64,000 bases of DNA, taken from NCBI RefSeq assembly GCF_000196255.1, contig NC_006370.1:2989411-3053410 (forward strand). Direction: 5' to 3'. The notes below the pieces were generated by a model. The model was not told the origin of the DNA, searched no databases, and saw only the letters and a program-made list of their open reading frames with translations. Below, one piece after another: positions 1-7,518 of the stretch. A program made the position numbers and the translations under genes. The stretch's first letter is position 1. Every line of letters begins with the position of its first letter. This stretch comes from Photobacterium profundum SS9 (GTDB taxonomy: Bacteria > Pseudomonadota > Gammaproteobacteria > Enterobacterales > Vibrionaceae).

Positions 1-130
1 TGTATATAAAGCATCATATATCCTTCCGTTATATTTAAACAAAAAAACATAACTGACTGTAATAAATAAGATTAAATTAACAATCGTGTAAAATAAGCCA
101 TTAAATTAAAAAACATCTTAATGGTGTATT

Positions 131-152
131 TATAGTGAATAAGATCACAAAA
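131..152. promoter_or_regulatory. Candidate CRP (cAMP receptor protein) site
   Basis: AGTGA (134-138), six bases, then TCACA (145-149) gives a near-consensus CRP palindrome with A/T-rich flanks. It lies about 200 bp before the yjiH-like gene. Binding is inferred from the motif only; no start site can be mapped from sequence. Confidence 0.55.
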
Positions 153-193
153 CCGCCAACTAACCCTAAAGTGTTAATATTCAGTAGCACATA

Positions 194-207
194 TTGACCC
201 CAATCAA
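194..207. promoter_or_regulatory. Candidate FNR-type site
   Basis: TTGAC-CCCA-ATCAA differs by one base from the FNR consensus TTGAT-N4-ATCAA. It lies between the candidate CRP site and the yjiH-like gene, which fits control by carbon state and oxygen. Inference from the motif. Confidence 0.45.
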
Positions 208-352
208 TAAATCCCCATCAAAATCAGTGAAAATAGCGCTAGTTTATTTCAATCTTAGTTTTCACTTGTATCAAAATATTAAAAGTTTTGAACAGGATTA
301 CGAAAGACATATTTTCGCATTTGCGATTTTAATTTCCTAAGGGGTTACATTC

Positions 353-1084
353 ATGAGCAATCAGGTTGGACAAGACCGCAAAGTCACGATTGGCAGCTAC
401 ATTGCCCTCGCCTTTGCTGTGGTCTTCTTTTCTGGGCTACTTCAATCAAACGAATGGTATGGTGTTTTTGATTTCACAACCTTAAATGGTTCATTTGGTA
501 ACGTTGTTTACGCTGTAAACGACACTGCTGATGGCATCCAAACGGCTACAACCTCACTGCGCGGTAAAGGCGGTAGTGGTGCTCGTGACGGTTTCATTTT
601 CGCGTTAACATTAATTCCAACCGTAATGTTCGCTTTAGGTATGATCAATGTTCTAGAACACTATGGTGCGCTAGATGCTGCTCGTAAAATTCTAACACCG
701 CTGCTTCGCCCTTTAATGGGTATTCCAGGTAACTCTGGCCTTGCACTTATTGCCTCGCTACAAAGTACAGATGCAGGTGCCGCAATGACCCGTCAATTAA
801 AAGATGAAGGCCACCTAACCAAACGTGAAACCGATGTTTTCACCATGTTCCAATTTTCTGCTGGTGCGGCCATTGTTAACTTCTTCTCTTCTGGTGCTGT
901 GCTGTTCACATTAACCAATTCAGATGGTACACCGGCAGTCACATCATCTATTGGTCTCGCTGTTGCCATCATGTTTATCTTTAAATTTGTTGGTGCCAAC
1001 ATGTTCCGCTTATACCTAAACATTACTGAAGGTAAAGCAGATAAAGAAGATACAACGCCTGAAATGAAAGAGGAAACAGCATAA
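353..1084 (+). CDS. yjiH: YjiH-like gate-domain inner membrane protein
   Basis: A 243-residue hydrophobic protein of the YjiH/nucleoside-recognition (Gate) family. Hydrophobic segments occur near residues 13-33, 84-104, 168-188 and 200-217. The conserved Gate core (around residues 105-145) carries PLLRPLMGIPGNSGLA and a following STDAGAAM motif. An AAGGGG ribosome site at 339-344 lies 8 bases before the ATG. The stop codon overlaps the next gene's ATG (TAATG), so the two halves are probably translated together and form one membrane complex. The E. coli pair yjiH-yjiG precedes the isoaspartyl dipeptidase gene iadA; here an M20 peptidase follows. The transported substrate is unknown. Confidence 0.85.
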   Translation: MSNQVGQDRKVTIGSYIALAFAVVFFSGLLQSNEWYGVFDFTTLNGSFGNVVYAVNDTADGIQTATTSLRGKGGSGARDGFIFALTLIPTVMFALGMINVLEHYGALDAARKILTPLLRPLMGIPGNSGLALIASLQSTDAGAAMTRQLKDEGHLTKRETDVFTMFQFSAGAAIVNFFSSGAVLFTLTNSDGTPAVTSSIGLAVAIMFIFKFVGANMFRLYLNITEGKADKEDTTPEMKEETA

Positions 1085-1545
1085 TGACTACAGCTAAAAA
1101 ACCAATGGTGACAGACATTTTCGTTGAAGGTGCTAAAAAAGGTTGGGTAATAGCAACAACGTCAACCGTACCCAACGTATTAATGGCTTTTGTGATCATC
1201 AAAGCATTGCAGATCACTGGCGCTTTAGAACTAATGGGCACCCTATTTTCACCAATTATGGCTGTATTTGGTCTTCCTGGTGAAGCCGCTGCTGTACTGA
1301 TCGGCGCTTGGATGTCGATGGGCGGTGCGGTAGGTGTGGTTATCACACTTTTTGACCAAGGTATCTTGAATGGTCAACACATCGCAATTTTAGCCCCTGC
1401 TATCTACCTTATGGGTTCTCAGGTTCAATACATGGGCCGTATCATGGGGCCTATCGGCACTGAAGGGCGATACATTCCAGTAATGGTTGCTCTATCTGTG
1501 CTCAACGCTTTTGCTGCCATGTTTGTAATGAACATTCTGGTATAG
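1084..1545 (+). CDS. yjiG: YjiG-like gate-domain membrane protein
   Basis: A 153-residue membrane protein of the YjiG/SpmB-like Gate family, partner of the preceding gene, with which it shares one base (TAATG overlap). It has about four hydrophobic segments and the conserved motifs FGLPGEAAAVLIGAWMSMGG (about residues 59-78) and MGSQVQYMGR (about 115-124). The same motifs occur in the SpmA/SpmB pair of sporulating bacteria, where the pair acts in the membrane. The likely role is one subunit of a small transporter or gate acting with the downstream peptidase. That role is inferred from gene order and is not demonstrated by sequence. Confidence 0.85.
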   Translation: MTTAKKPMVTDIFVEGAKKGWVIATTSTVPNVLMAFVIIKALQITGALELMGTLFSPIMAVFGLPGEAAAVLIGAWMSMGGAVGVVITLFDQGILNGQHIAILAPAIYLMGSQVQYMGRIMGPIGTEGRYIPVMVALSVLNAFAAMFVMNILV

Positions 1546-1638
1546 GTTTTCCGTATATAGATGTTAATGGAGAGGGGCTCTACCCTCTTCCTTCTTTTCG
1601 CGATTAAAACTCACCACTGAGTCTCTTTGGAGTTTCCG

Positions 1639-2775
1639 ATGACTTTCGCCCTACAAGATTTCTCTCTAGAAAATTACTTACAAGAGCTACGCCCATTAAT
1701 TGATGTTGATTGCGGTACGTATACTAAAGACGGTATCGAAGTTATTGCCACTCAGATGCAGCAAAAATATCTGGATATGGGCTGGTACGTCAAACGTATC
1801 GATTGTGGTATTGCGGGTACTGGCATAGAAGTTCGCAACAAGCCTGAAACCAGCGATATCGACGTAATGCTTATTGGCCACATGGATACTGTTTTCCCTG
1901 AAGGAACCGCTGCTGCACGACCAATGACGTTTGATGAAAAACGCGCATACGGCCCCGGTGTTTCTGACATGAAATCAGGCCTACTTAATGTTGTTCATGC
2001 TTTACGTAATATGGACAAAGAAACACTTGATAAGCTATCTATCTGCATTTGCATGAACCCTGATGAAGAAATCGGTTCATTGCACTCAGAATCATGGCTA
2101 AAAAGCATTGCCGTTAATGCAAAGAATGTACTTGTTGCAGAAGCAGCACGTGCTGATGGCTCTTTAGTGAAAGCGCGTAAAGGCATGGCTCGTTACCGTC
2201 TAACATTCGCAGGTAAAGCTGCGCATGCTGGCAACGAACCGCAGAACGGTCGCAGTGCTATCACGGAAATGGCCAACTGGGTTTTAGCGATAAACAATTT
2301 AACCAATTTTGAATCGGGTACGACGTTAAATGTCGGTATCGCTAAAGGTGGTGCGGGTGCGAATATCGTACCTGATTCAGCAGAAGCGGTTGTTGATGTG
2401 CGTTTCTGGGATAACGACGAATACGCAGATGCTGATGCAAAAATTCGTGCACTAACAGAAACACCCTTTGTTGAAGGCGTGACTATCACGGTTGAACGTG
2501 AAGCGCATAAACCATCAATGGTGCCAACAGAGAAAACAGAAGCACTGATGGCATTGGTTGAAGAATCAGGCAAAGAGCTTGGTATCGATATTACGTGGCA
2601 AGAAGTGGGTGGTGGCTCAGATGCTAACCTAACGGCGGTACTGGGCATTCCAACGCTTGATGGTCTTGGTCCTGCTGGTGCGGGCTTCCACAGTGCTGAT
2701 GAGTACTTAGAGCTCGATACTATCGAACCTCGTATTAAGCTACTGATGAAAGTACTAACCAAGATTGCTGGTTAA
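1639..2775 (+). CDS. M20-family metallopeptidase (carboxypeptidase G2-like)
   Basis: A 378-residue zinc-dependent M20 peptidase. Metal and catalytic motifs appear in order: GHMDTVFPEG (His-x-Asp), GPGVSDMKSG (bridging Asp), MNPDEEIGS (catalytic Glu and ligand Glu), the dimerisation-domain motif AAHAGNEPQNGRSA, and a C-terminal ligand in AGFHSADEY. This order matches glutamate carboxypeptidases (CPG2) and related dipeptidases. The ATG at 1639 was chosen over an in-frame TTG at 1627 because GGAG at 1629-1632 is correctly spaced for it. There is no signal peptide, so it is cytoplasmic. It probably hydrolyses a peptide or N-acyl amino acid imported by the two upstream membrane proteins; the substrate is not predictable. 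Confidence 0.88.
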   Translation: MTFALQDFSLENYLQELRPLIDVDCGTYTKDGIEVIATQMQQKYLDMGWYVKRIDCGIAGTGIEVRNKPETSDIDVMLIGHMDTVFPEGTAAARPMTFDEKRAYGPGVSDMKSGLLNVVHALRNMDKETLDKLSICICMNPDEEIGSLHSESWLKSIAVNAKNVLVAEAARADGSLVKARKGMARYRLTFAGKAAHAGNEPQNGRSAITEMANWVLAINNLTNFESGTTLNVGIAKGGAGANIVPDSAEAVVDVRFWDNDEYADADAKIRALTETPFVEGVTITVEREAHKPSMVPTEKTEALMALVEESGKELGIDITWQEVGGGSDANLTAVLGIPTLDGLGPAGAGFHSADEYLELDTIEPRIKLLMKVLTKIAG

Positions 2776-2796
2776 TATAAAACATCTGTAATAAAA

Positions 2797-2868
2797 AAGG
2801 CTGTGATCTGTTAACTGCACTTCGGTAATGAGATGATTACCGAAAAACAACTATCAAAACACAGCCTT
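2797..2868. terminator. Nested hairpin downstream of the peptidase gene
   Basis: The outer stem AAGGCTGTG (2797-2805) pairs with CACAGCCTT (2860-2868). It encloses an inner stem TTCGGTAAT (2821-2829) with ATTACCGAA (2836-2844). Both are perfect 9-bp pairs. The position between converging genes suggests transcript termination, but there is no long T-run, so a different structured role is possible. Confidence 0.5.
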
Positions 2869-2929
2869 GGTAACGTTCTACGTCAGTGGCTCCCGCCCTT
2901 CGCTATCTTAATCTATCACCGTCATCAGG

Positions 2930-3292
2930 CTATTTAATATTGCCTGTTCTACGTGAAGATAAAATAGTGTTTGAACGCATCTCATCGACTTTAAACTGTA
3001 GCGCTTTAACTGGATGCCGCCACAAGAACCTTGGTAACGACCAGCGTACCACATGCATGATTTGCAAGCGTTTTGCTGATTGGTAACACTGCCCCTGACA
3101 TTGTAAACAACTTGGTTTTTCATCGGCTAAACGACAATTGACCATCCTGCTTTCAACATACTCGAAAAGACTTTCACATTCAGGGCAAGTAATCGCCCCA
3201 CGGTGCAACGTTTTACAATATAGGCGAATCATCGCCGTCACTGTATCCAGTTCACGTTGCGTACGAACTGAATGTCTATTTAGTACTGTCAT
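2930..3292 (-). CDS. ygbA: YgbA family protein (nitrous oxide-stimulated promoter family)
   Basis: About 120 residues, cysteine-rich and basic, resembling E. coli YgbA. It contains two cysteine pairs, CPECESLFEYVESRM and CLQCQGQCYQ, and a basic C-terminal part with WRHPVKAL. E. coli ygbA belongs to the nitric-oxide stress regulon; its biochemical function is not well defined. The ATG at 3292 is chosen here; a GTG at 3310 is in frame and possible, and neither has a strong ribosome site. A perfect FNR/DNR-type palindrome lies directly upstream, matching anaerobic or nitrosative control. Confidence 0.7.
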   Translation of the reverse strand: MTVLNRHSVRTQRELDTVTAMIRLYCKTLHRGAITCPECESLFEYVESRMVNCRLADEKPSCLQCQGQCYQSAKRLQIMHVVRWSLPRFLWRHPVKALQFKVDEMRSNTILSSRRTGNIK

Positions 3293-3328
3293 AGTGCGGC
3301 TATTATCCACAGCTGCACCATCAGATTG

Positions 3329-3342
3329 TTGATTAAGATCAA
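3329..3342. promoter_or_regulatory. Perfect FNR-type palindrome before ygbA
   Basis: TTGAT-TAAG-ATCAA is an exact match to the FNR half-site pair. It lies 37 bp before the chosen ygbA start on the minus strand. The only other gene nearby (yejK) is also on the minus strand and ends at 3613, so ygbA is the natural target. The rest of 3343-3612 shows no recognisable gene or hairpin. Confidence 0.65.
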
Positions 3343-3612
3343 AACAATACTTTGATCACGTTTTTATGTTGATAAATACACCACTTTACAGAGCAAAATA
3401 CTGTAATAATGCCTTCTCTTTCCAGTCTTAAGCATGTGTATTCGATTCTTCAGTAATATAAGACGTTGCCTGTGTAATACATTCATCTAAGATTTATAAG
3501 GGGATATATAATAATTCACACCGCCTTTAAACGATGTATTAGGGCCTATTGATCTTTCAACATTGTAAAGCCAAGCTAGACAATTATGTGCAAGTTCAAC
3601 AGGCCCCCAGTA

Positions 3613-4626
3613 TTAATTATCGGTATTCAAACGGCGTAGTAACTGATCTTTCAAGTTTGGAGGAGTGCCTTTAATGGTCAAGGTATCGGTTTCTGCATCA
3701 TAGAAAATACGCTCACCTAATAGCATGCTGTCAAAATTAATCGACATGCCACCACCCGCACCCACAAATTTGGTCAATTTACGCATCGCAGTACGATCAG
3801 CAGGAAAGCTTTCTTCTAGTTCGTAGCCCTGCTTTGACGTGAATTCATAAAAATTAGTGCCGTCTTCTGCTGGTGGTAATTCACCCGCCAATTCTTTAAC
3901 CGCCACTTCATCGCCAGCTTGTAATTGACCATTACAATAATCATAAACTTGCTTGCGGTATTGTTGCTTCTCTTCTTTATCAAGACGAGAATCAGCACAA
4001 AAATCTTCAACAGCTTGCATCAAGACTTGATTTTGTTCTTTTGCATCAAGACCAACAACAGCTTGCAGAAAATCAAGGAAGAAATCTGAAATTTTTCGTC
4101 CTACACGCCCTTTAATGAACGTTAGGTAACGATTTGAATCCGAATTCGTCTCCCATGATGATAAATCAATGCGGGCAACAATATCCATTTTAGCGACATC
4201 AAGATAATCGGTGGCGCTGATGTCTAATTGCTCAGTCACTTTCATGCTGTGGCAAGTTGGCAACAAACCAATAAATAGATAATCAGTTGCTAGTGATTGG
4301 TATTCTGCCATCACCAACGTACCCGCTTCAGCGAAGGGATATTTTGCTAATTCAACCTGTAAACGCTGGGCTGATTGGTTAGAAAAAGTTACAAAATCCA
4401 TTTCGCCAGTACGATATTGTTTCAACCAATGACAAAATTCACTGTCTTCAGCAAAGAGAGCGAAGCCTTTTGCCCCTTTACTGCTGTATACTCGATGCAA
4501 TTCGGCAACGAGACCTTCGGTAGAAGAATCGGCGTCAAGCACCTGATTTCTTAGATTAATTTCGATTTCATCTTGATCGTTTTTTGTCAGCTGATGAAGG
4601 ATGACATTAGAAAGTGTAAGACTCAT
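3613..4626 (-). CDS. yejK: Nucleoid-associated protein YejK (NdpA)
   Basis: A 337-residue member of the 37-kDa nucleoid-associated protein family (YejK/NdpA), the usual family length. Family-typical features are the N-terminal VILHQLTKNDQDEIEINLR, the central RYLTFIKGRVGRKISDFF and the C-terminal RKLTKFVGAGGGMSINFD. E. coli YejK associates with the chromosome and has been linked to topoisomerase function. It is transcribed away from yejL-yejM across an 89-bp gap, the same head-to-head arrangement as in enterobacteria. No defects are visible. Confidence 0.93.
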   Translation of the reverse strand: MSLTLSNVILHQLTKNDQDEIEINLRNQVLDADSSTEGLVAELHRVYSSKGAKGFALFAEDSEFCHWLKQYRTGEMDFVTFSNQSAQRLQVELAKYPFAEAGTLVMAEYQSLATDYLFIGLLPTCHSMKVTEQLDISATDYLDVAKMDIVARIDLSSWETNSDSNRYLTFIKGRVGRKISDFFLDFLQAVVGLDAKEQNQVLMQAVEDFCADSRLDKEEKQQYRKQVYDYCNGQLQAGDEVAVKELAGELPPAEDGTNFYEFTSKQGYELEESFPADRTAMRKLTKFVGAGGGMSINFDSMLLGERIFYDAETDTLTIKGTPPNLKDQLLRRLNTDN

Positions 4627-4715
4627 AATGGAAAAGGTTATCAGTAAGACTAGAGTGTGGGTTATTATAGGGCGCTTTCTTAAACTTTAAACTAAGACAT
4701 TAAACAAGATTTCCT

Positions 4716-4928
4716 ATGCCAATTACTTCAAAATATACAAATCAGAAAATTGAACAGATCATTAGCGATGTGTTTGACGTACTTGAAAAGCATGATGCAT
4801 CAGCGGAATTAGCGCTAATGGTGGTAGGTAACATTGCAACCAACATCATCAATGCCGATGTTCCAGCATCAAAGAAAAAAGAAATTGCCGAGCAATTTTC
4901 TCAAGCTCTGCTTAAGTCAACTAAATAA
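4716..4928 (+). CDS. yejL: YejL family small protein (DUF1414)
   Basis: A 70-residue soluble protein matching the YejL/UPF0352 family (DUF1414). The family pattern is a starting MPITSKY followed by a helix with DVFDVLEKHDASAELALMVVGN. It is predicted to be mostly alpha-helical, and its function is unknown. It lies 53 bp before yejM on the same strand and opposite yejK, an arrangement conserved in gammaproteobacteria. That suggests a shared promoter with yejM. Confidence 0.9.
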   Translation: MPITSKYTNQKIEQIISDVFDVLEKHDASAELALMVVGNIATNIINADVPASKKKEIAEQFSQALLKSTK

Positions 4929-4981
4929 GATTTAAGTTTGCTGTAGTAAACGACATTTAAGACTGAGAAGAACTGACATAT

Positions 4982-6841
4982 ATGGTCGCCAGCGGAAATA
5001 ATTATAAAGACAAAGTCTCACAGCTGATTAGCTGGGGACACTGGTTCAGCTTTTTCAATATTATCGCAGCCATGCTATTGGGCTCGCGATATATTGTGCA
5101 TTCTGAATGGCCAGAAACGCTACTTGGACAACTTTACCTCTTATTGAGTTGGGTTGGTCATTTTGGCTTTCTGGTATTTGGTCTTTACATATTAATCATT
5201 TTCCCTGCGAGCTTTTTGATCCCCTCACAACGCTTAATGCGGTTTTTTGCCGTATTAGTCGGCACGATTGGTCTAACGATCTTGTTGTTAGATACTCATG
5301 CTTACGAAAGTCTTAGCTTACACCTCAGCCCCCTTGTTTGGGATCTGTTGTTAAGTGGTGAGAAAACCGATCTGAATGCCCGTTGGCAGTACCTCTTTGT
5401 TGTTGTTCCGATCATCTTCCTTCTACAGTTAATTCTGTCTGAATGGTTATGGCGTAAACTCAGGAAGCTCACACGTAAGCATGTTGGCGTGCCTATCGCT
5501 ATCGTGTTTGGCATGTCCTTCCTGGGTAGCCATCTTTTATATATTTGGGCTGATGCTAACTTGTATCATCCTGTCACTATGCAACGTTCAAACTTTCCAT
5601 TGTCATACCCAATGACAGCGAAAAGCTTTATGGAAAAGCACGGGCTACTTGATCTTCAAGATTATGCCAAGCGGAGTGCCGAACAAGGCTTAAGTGAAAG
5701 CCAGCGCATTCGCTACCCAACCGAGAAGTTGAATTTTGATGGCTTGGGTACAGGTCAAAACCTACTCGTCGTTATGGTTGATAACCTTCGCAGTGACATG
5801 GTTAACAACAAAACCATGCCCAACCTATCTGCGTTTGCTAACCAAAATGTAAACTACACTAACCATTACAGTGCTAACAATGACAACATGGTGGGTATTT
5901 TTGGTTTGTTCTACGGGTTACCTGGTGGTTACGTTAATAGCGTACGCGCAGAAGGAACTACCCCGATTCTTCTAGATACATTAGAGAAGCGCGGTTATGA
6001 CTTTGGCCTGTTCAGTGGTAATCAATTTAAATCTTCAATTTACTCTCAAGCTATTTTTAATGATAAACAGCTTAAAGAGCAATTATCAACAAAATCAGAG
6101 CAAAAAACTAACGATAATCTAGCAATTGCAGATTGGGCAACTTGGTTAGGCGAACAGAATAATAACCCATGGTTCAGTTATCTAGAGCTAACCTCTGTCG
6201 AAGAATTTGAAGAAGGTGGTGATTACATACCACAATTCACCCCTTCACTGGGTACCGTTAAAATAAATACCGTAGGCGTAGATTCCAATCTGCTGCTTAA
6301 AAATAGTTACCGCAACGCGGCATATCATGTTGATCAGCAAATTGCTGATATTCTTGATGAACTACAACGTAAACAGGTACTTGATAACACGATTGTAATT
6401 ATCACCGCTAATCACGGTACTGAATTTAACGAAACAGGTACTAATAGTTGGGGTGCAGACACCAACTACAGCCAGTACCAATTGAAAGTACCTATGGTTA
6501 TACATTGGCCACAGCAAGCACCAGCAAAAATTGACCGTATGACCAGTCATTTAGATGTGGTACCGACCCTAATGGAATCACTACTAGAAGTCGCTTCAGC
6601 ACCAACAACGTACAGCAGTGGTACGAACCTGTTTGAGAAAGATCCCAAACGACGCTGGATTCTCGCTGGAGATGACCGTGATATCGTAATGATTCAGAAA
6701 AACAGCACTACTGTCGTTGATAAGTACGGTAATTACCGTGTTTACGATGAAGATTACAAGCTGATGAGTGAAGGTAAACCTAGGTTATCGACTTTAATGC
6801 AGGTAATGAATGAACTAAAACGCTTTTACCAGCCAAATTAG
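4982..6841 (+). CDS. yejM: Inner-membrane sulfatase-like protein YejM (PbgA/LapC)
   Basis: A 619-residue protein. Roughly the first 190 residues form about five transmembrane segments (DUF3413), followed by a linker and a large periplasmic sulfatase-fold domain (about 250-600). Visible sulfatase-fold motifs are VMVDNLRSDMVNNKTMPNL and VIITANHGTEFNE. In enterobacteria YejM/PbgA/LapC senses lipopolysaccharide and restrains LapB-FtsH degradation of LpxC, and it is thought not to be a true sulfatase. The same role here is inferred from family and gene order. It is followed by a terminator. Confidence 0.92.
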   Translation: MVASGNNYKDKVSQLISWGHWFSFFNIIAAMLLGSRYIVHSEWPETLLGQLYLLLSWVGHFGFLVFGLYILIIFPASFLIPSQRLMRFFAVLVGTIGLTILLLDTHAYESLSLHLSPLVWDLLLSGEKTDLNARWQYLFVVVPIIFLLQLILSEWLWRKLRKLTRKHVGVPIAIVFGMSFLGSHLLYIWADANLYHPVTMQRSNFPLSYPMTAKSFMEKHGLLDLQDYAKRSAEQGLSESQRIRYPTEKLNFDGLGTGQNLLVVMVDNLRSDMVNNKTMPNLSAFANQNVNYTNHYSANNDNMVGIFGLFYGLPGGYVNSVRAEGTTPILLDTLEKRGYDFGLFSGNQFKSSIYSQAIFNDKQLKEQLSTKSEQKTNDNLAIADWATWLGEQNNNPWFSYLELTSVEEFEEGGDYIPQFTPSLGTVKINTVGVDSNLLLKNSYRNAAYHVDQQIADILDELQRKQVLDNTIVIITANHGTEFNETGTNSWGADTNYSQYQLKVPMVIHWPQQAPAKIDRMTSHLDVVPTLMESLLEVASAPTTYSSGTNLFEKDPKRRWILAGDDRDIVMIQKNSTTVVDKYGNYRVYDEDYKLMSEGKPRLSTLMQVMNELKRFYQPN

Positions 6842-6866
6842 TCTTCAGCCAAGCCCGCAATAATTA

Positions 6867-6892
6867 AAGGCAGCGATTTCGTTGCCTTTTTT
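6867..6892 (+). terminator. Terminator after yejM
   Basis: AAGGCAGCG and CGTTGCCTT form a stem (one G-T pair) with a short loop, followed by a run of T, 26 bp after the yejM stop codon. Confidence 0.75.
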
Positions 6893-6904
6893 ATATCGAC
6901 TGTC

Positions 6905-6941
6905 TGTCCCGTCCTAAAATAGTGTCCCGTCCTGAGATAAG
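6905..6941. repeat. Two adjacent imperfect 18-19 bp direct repeats
   Basis: The unit TGTCCCGTCCTAAAATAG (6905-6922) is followed at once by TGTCCCGTCCTGAGATAAG (6923-6941). The motif AAGTTGAC then occurs twice, near 6940 and 6964. This looks like a degenerate end of an insertion sequence or a small duplication. No transposase gene is nearby, so the origin is unproven. Confidence 0.45.
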
Positions 6942-6976
6942 TTGACACATTGGAACCGAGCCTAAAGTTGACTACG

Positions 6977-7264
6977 TTAATGGTATTCAGCATTATCGGC
7001 ATAACACTGTTCGTAACCATCATTCCAACCACTCGCATATTTATCTTCAACCTTCATTCGCTCGGGATCTCGACGAAAGCCCTCTAAATAGGTGTTCAGA
7101 TCTTCTTTACGGCTATTACACCCATCTTGATAACCATCAAGGTAGTGTCGAGTGAAGCCTAAATTCGATAACTGAACATGCCGTGTAGCAGAGCATCCGC
7201 TCAAAATAATCAACATACCAGCAGCAATACTTATACGCGCAATTAAGAACATCAGTGCCCTCAC
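6977..7264 (-). CDS. Small predicted lipoprotein of unknown function
   Basis: A 95-residue protein with a signal sequence ending in the lipobox LSGC (cysteine about residue 24), so it should be lipidated and membrane-anchored. The mature part is short, polar and rich in Tyr, Asp and Arg, with YLDGYQDGCNSRKEDL and YASGWNDGYEQCYAD. The two similar GYxDGC / GxNDGYEQC patterns suggest an internal duplication and possibly one disulfide. I do not recognise the family. It is a monocistronic minus-strand gene with its own gap on either side. Confidence 0.65.
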   Translation of the reverse strand: MRALMFLIARISIAAGMLIILSGCSATRHVQLSNLGFTRHYLDGYQDGCNSRKEDLNTYLEGFRRDPERMKVEDKYASGWNDGYEQCYADNAEYH

Positions 7265-7518
7265 TATTCATTGCTTTAGTCTTTAAAACTAGTCAATCAA
7301 GGCATCTATCTTTGTCTCATTTTTAACACTCCGTATAAATTATCATGATGATTTATCGTTCTCGAGAATAGTCATGATGTGCCGATGAGGCATACATCGC
7401 AATTTTATAAATCGACACGGATTATCACAATATAGTGTGGAGTATACGCATACTTTTAGCGTAATTTGGTTAAAAATAAGCTCATAGTAATCAATACATA
7501 TCATTTGGAACTGCGCTA

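Noticed and set aside
7343..7380. TTCTCGAGAA palindrome with flanking TCATGAT repeats before the cyclase gene as an operator
   Set aside because: The symmetry extends only 10 bp and the distance to the start is about 150 bp; no known operator matches it.
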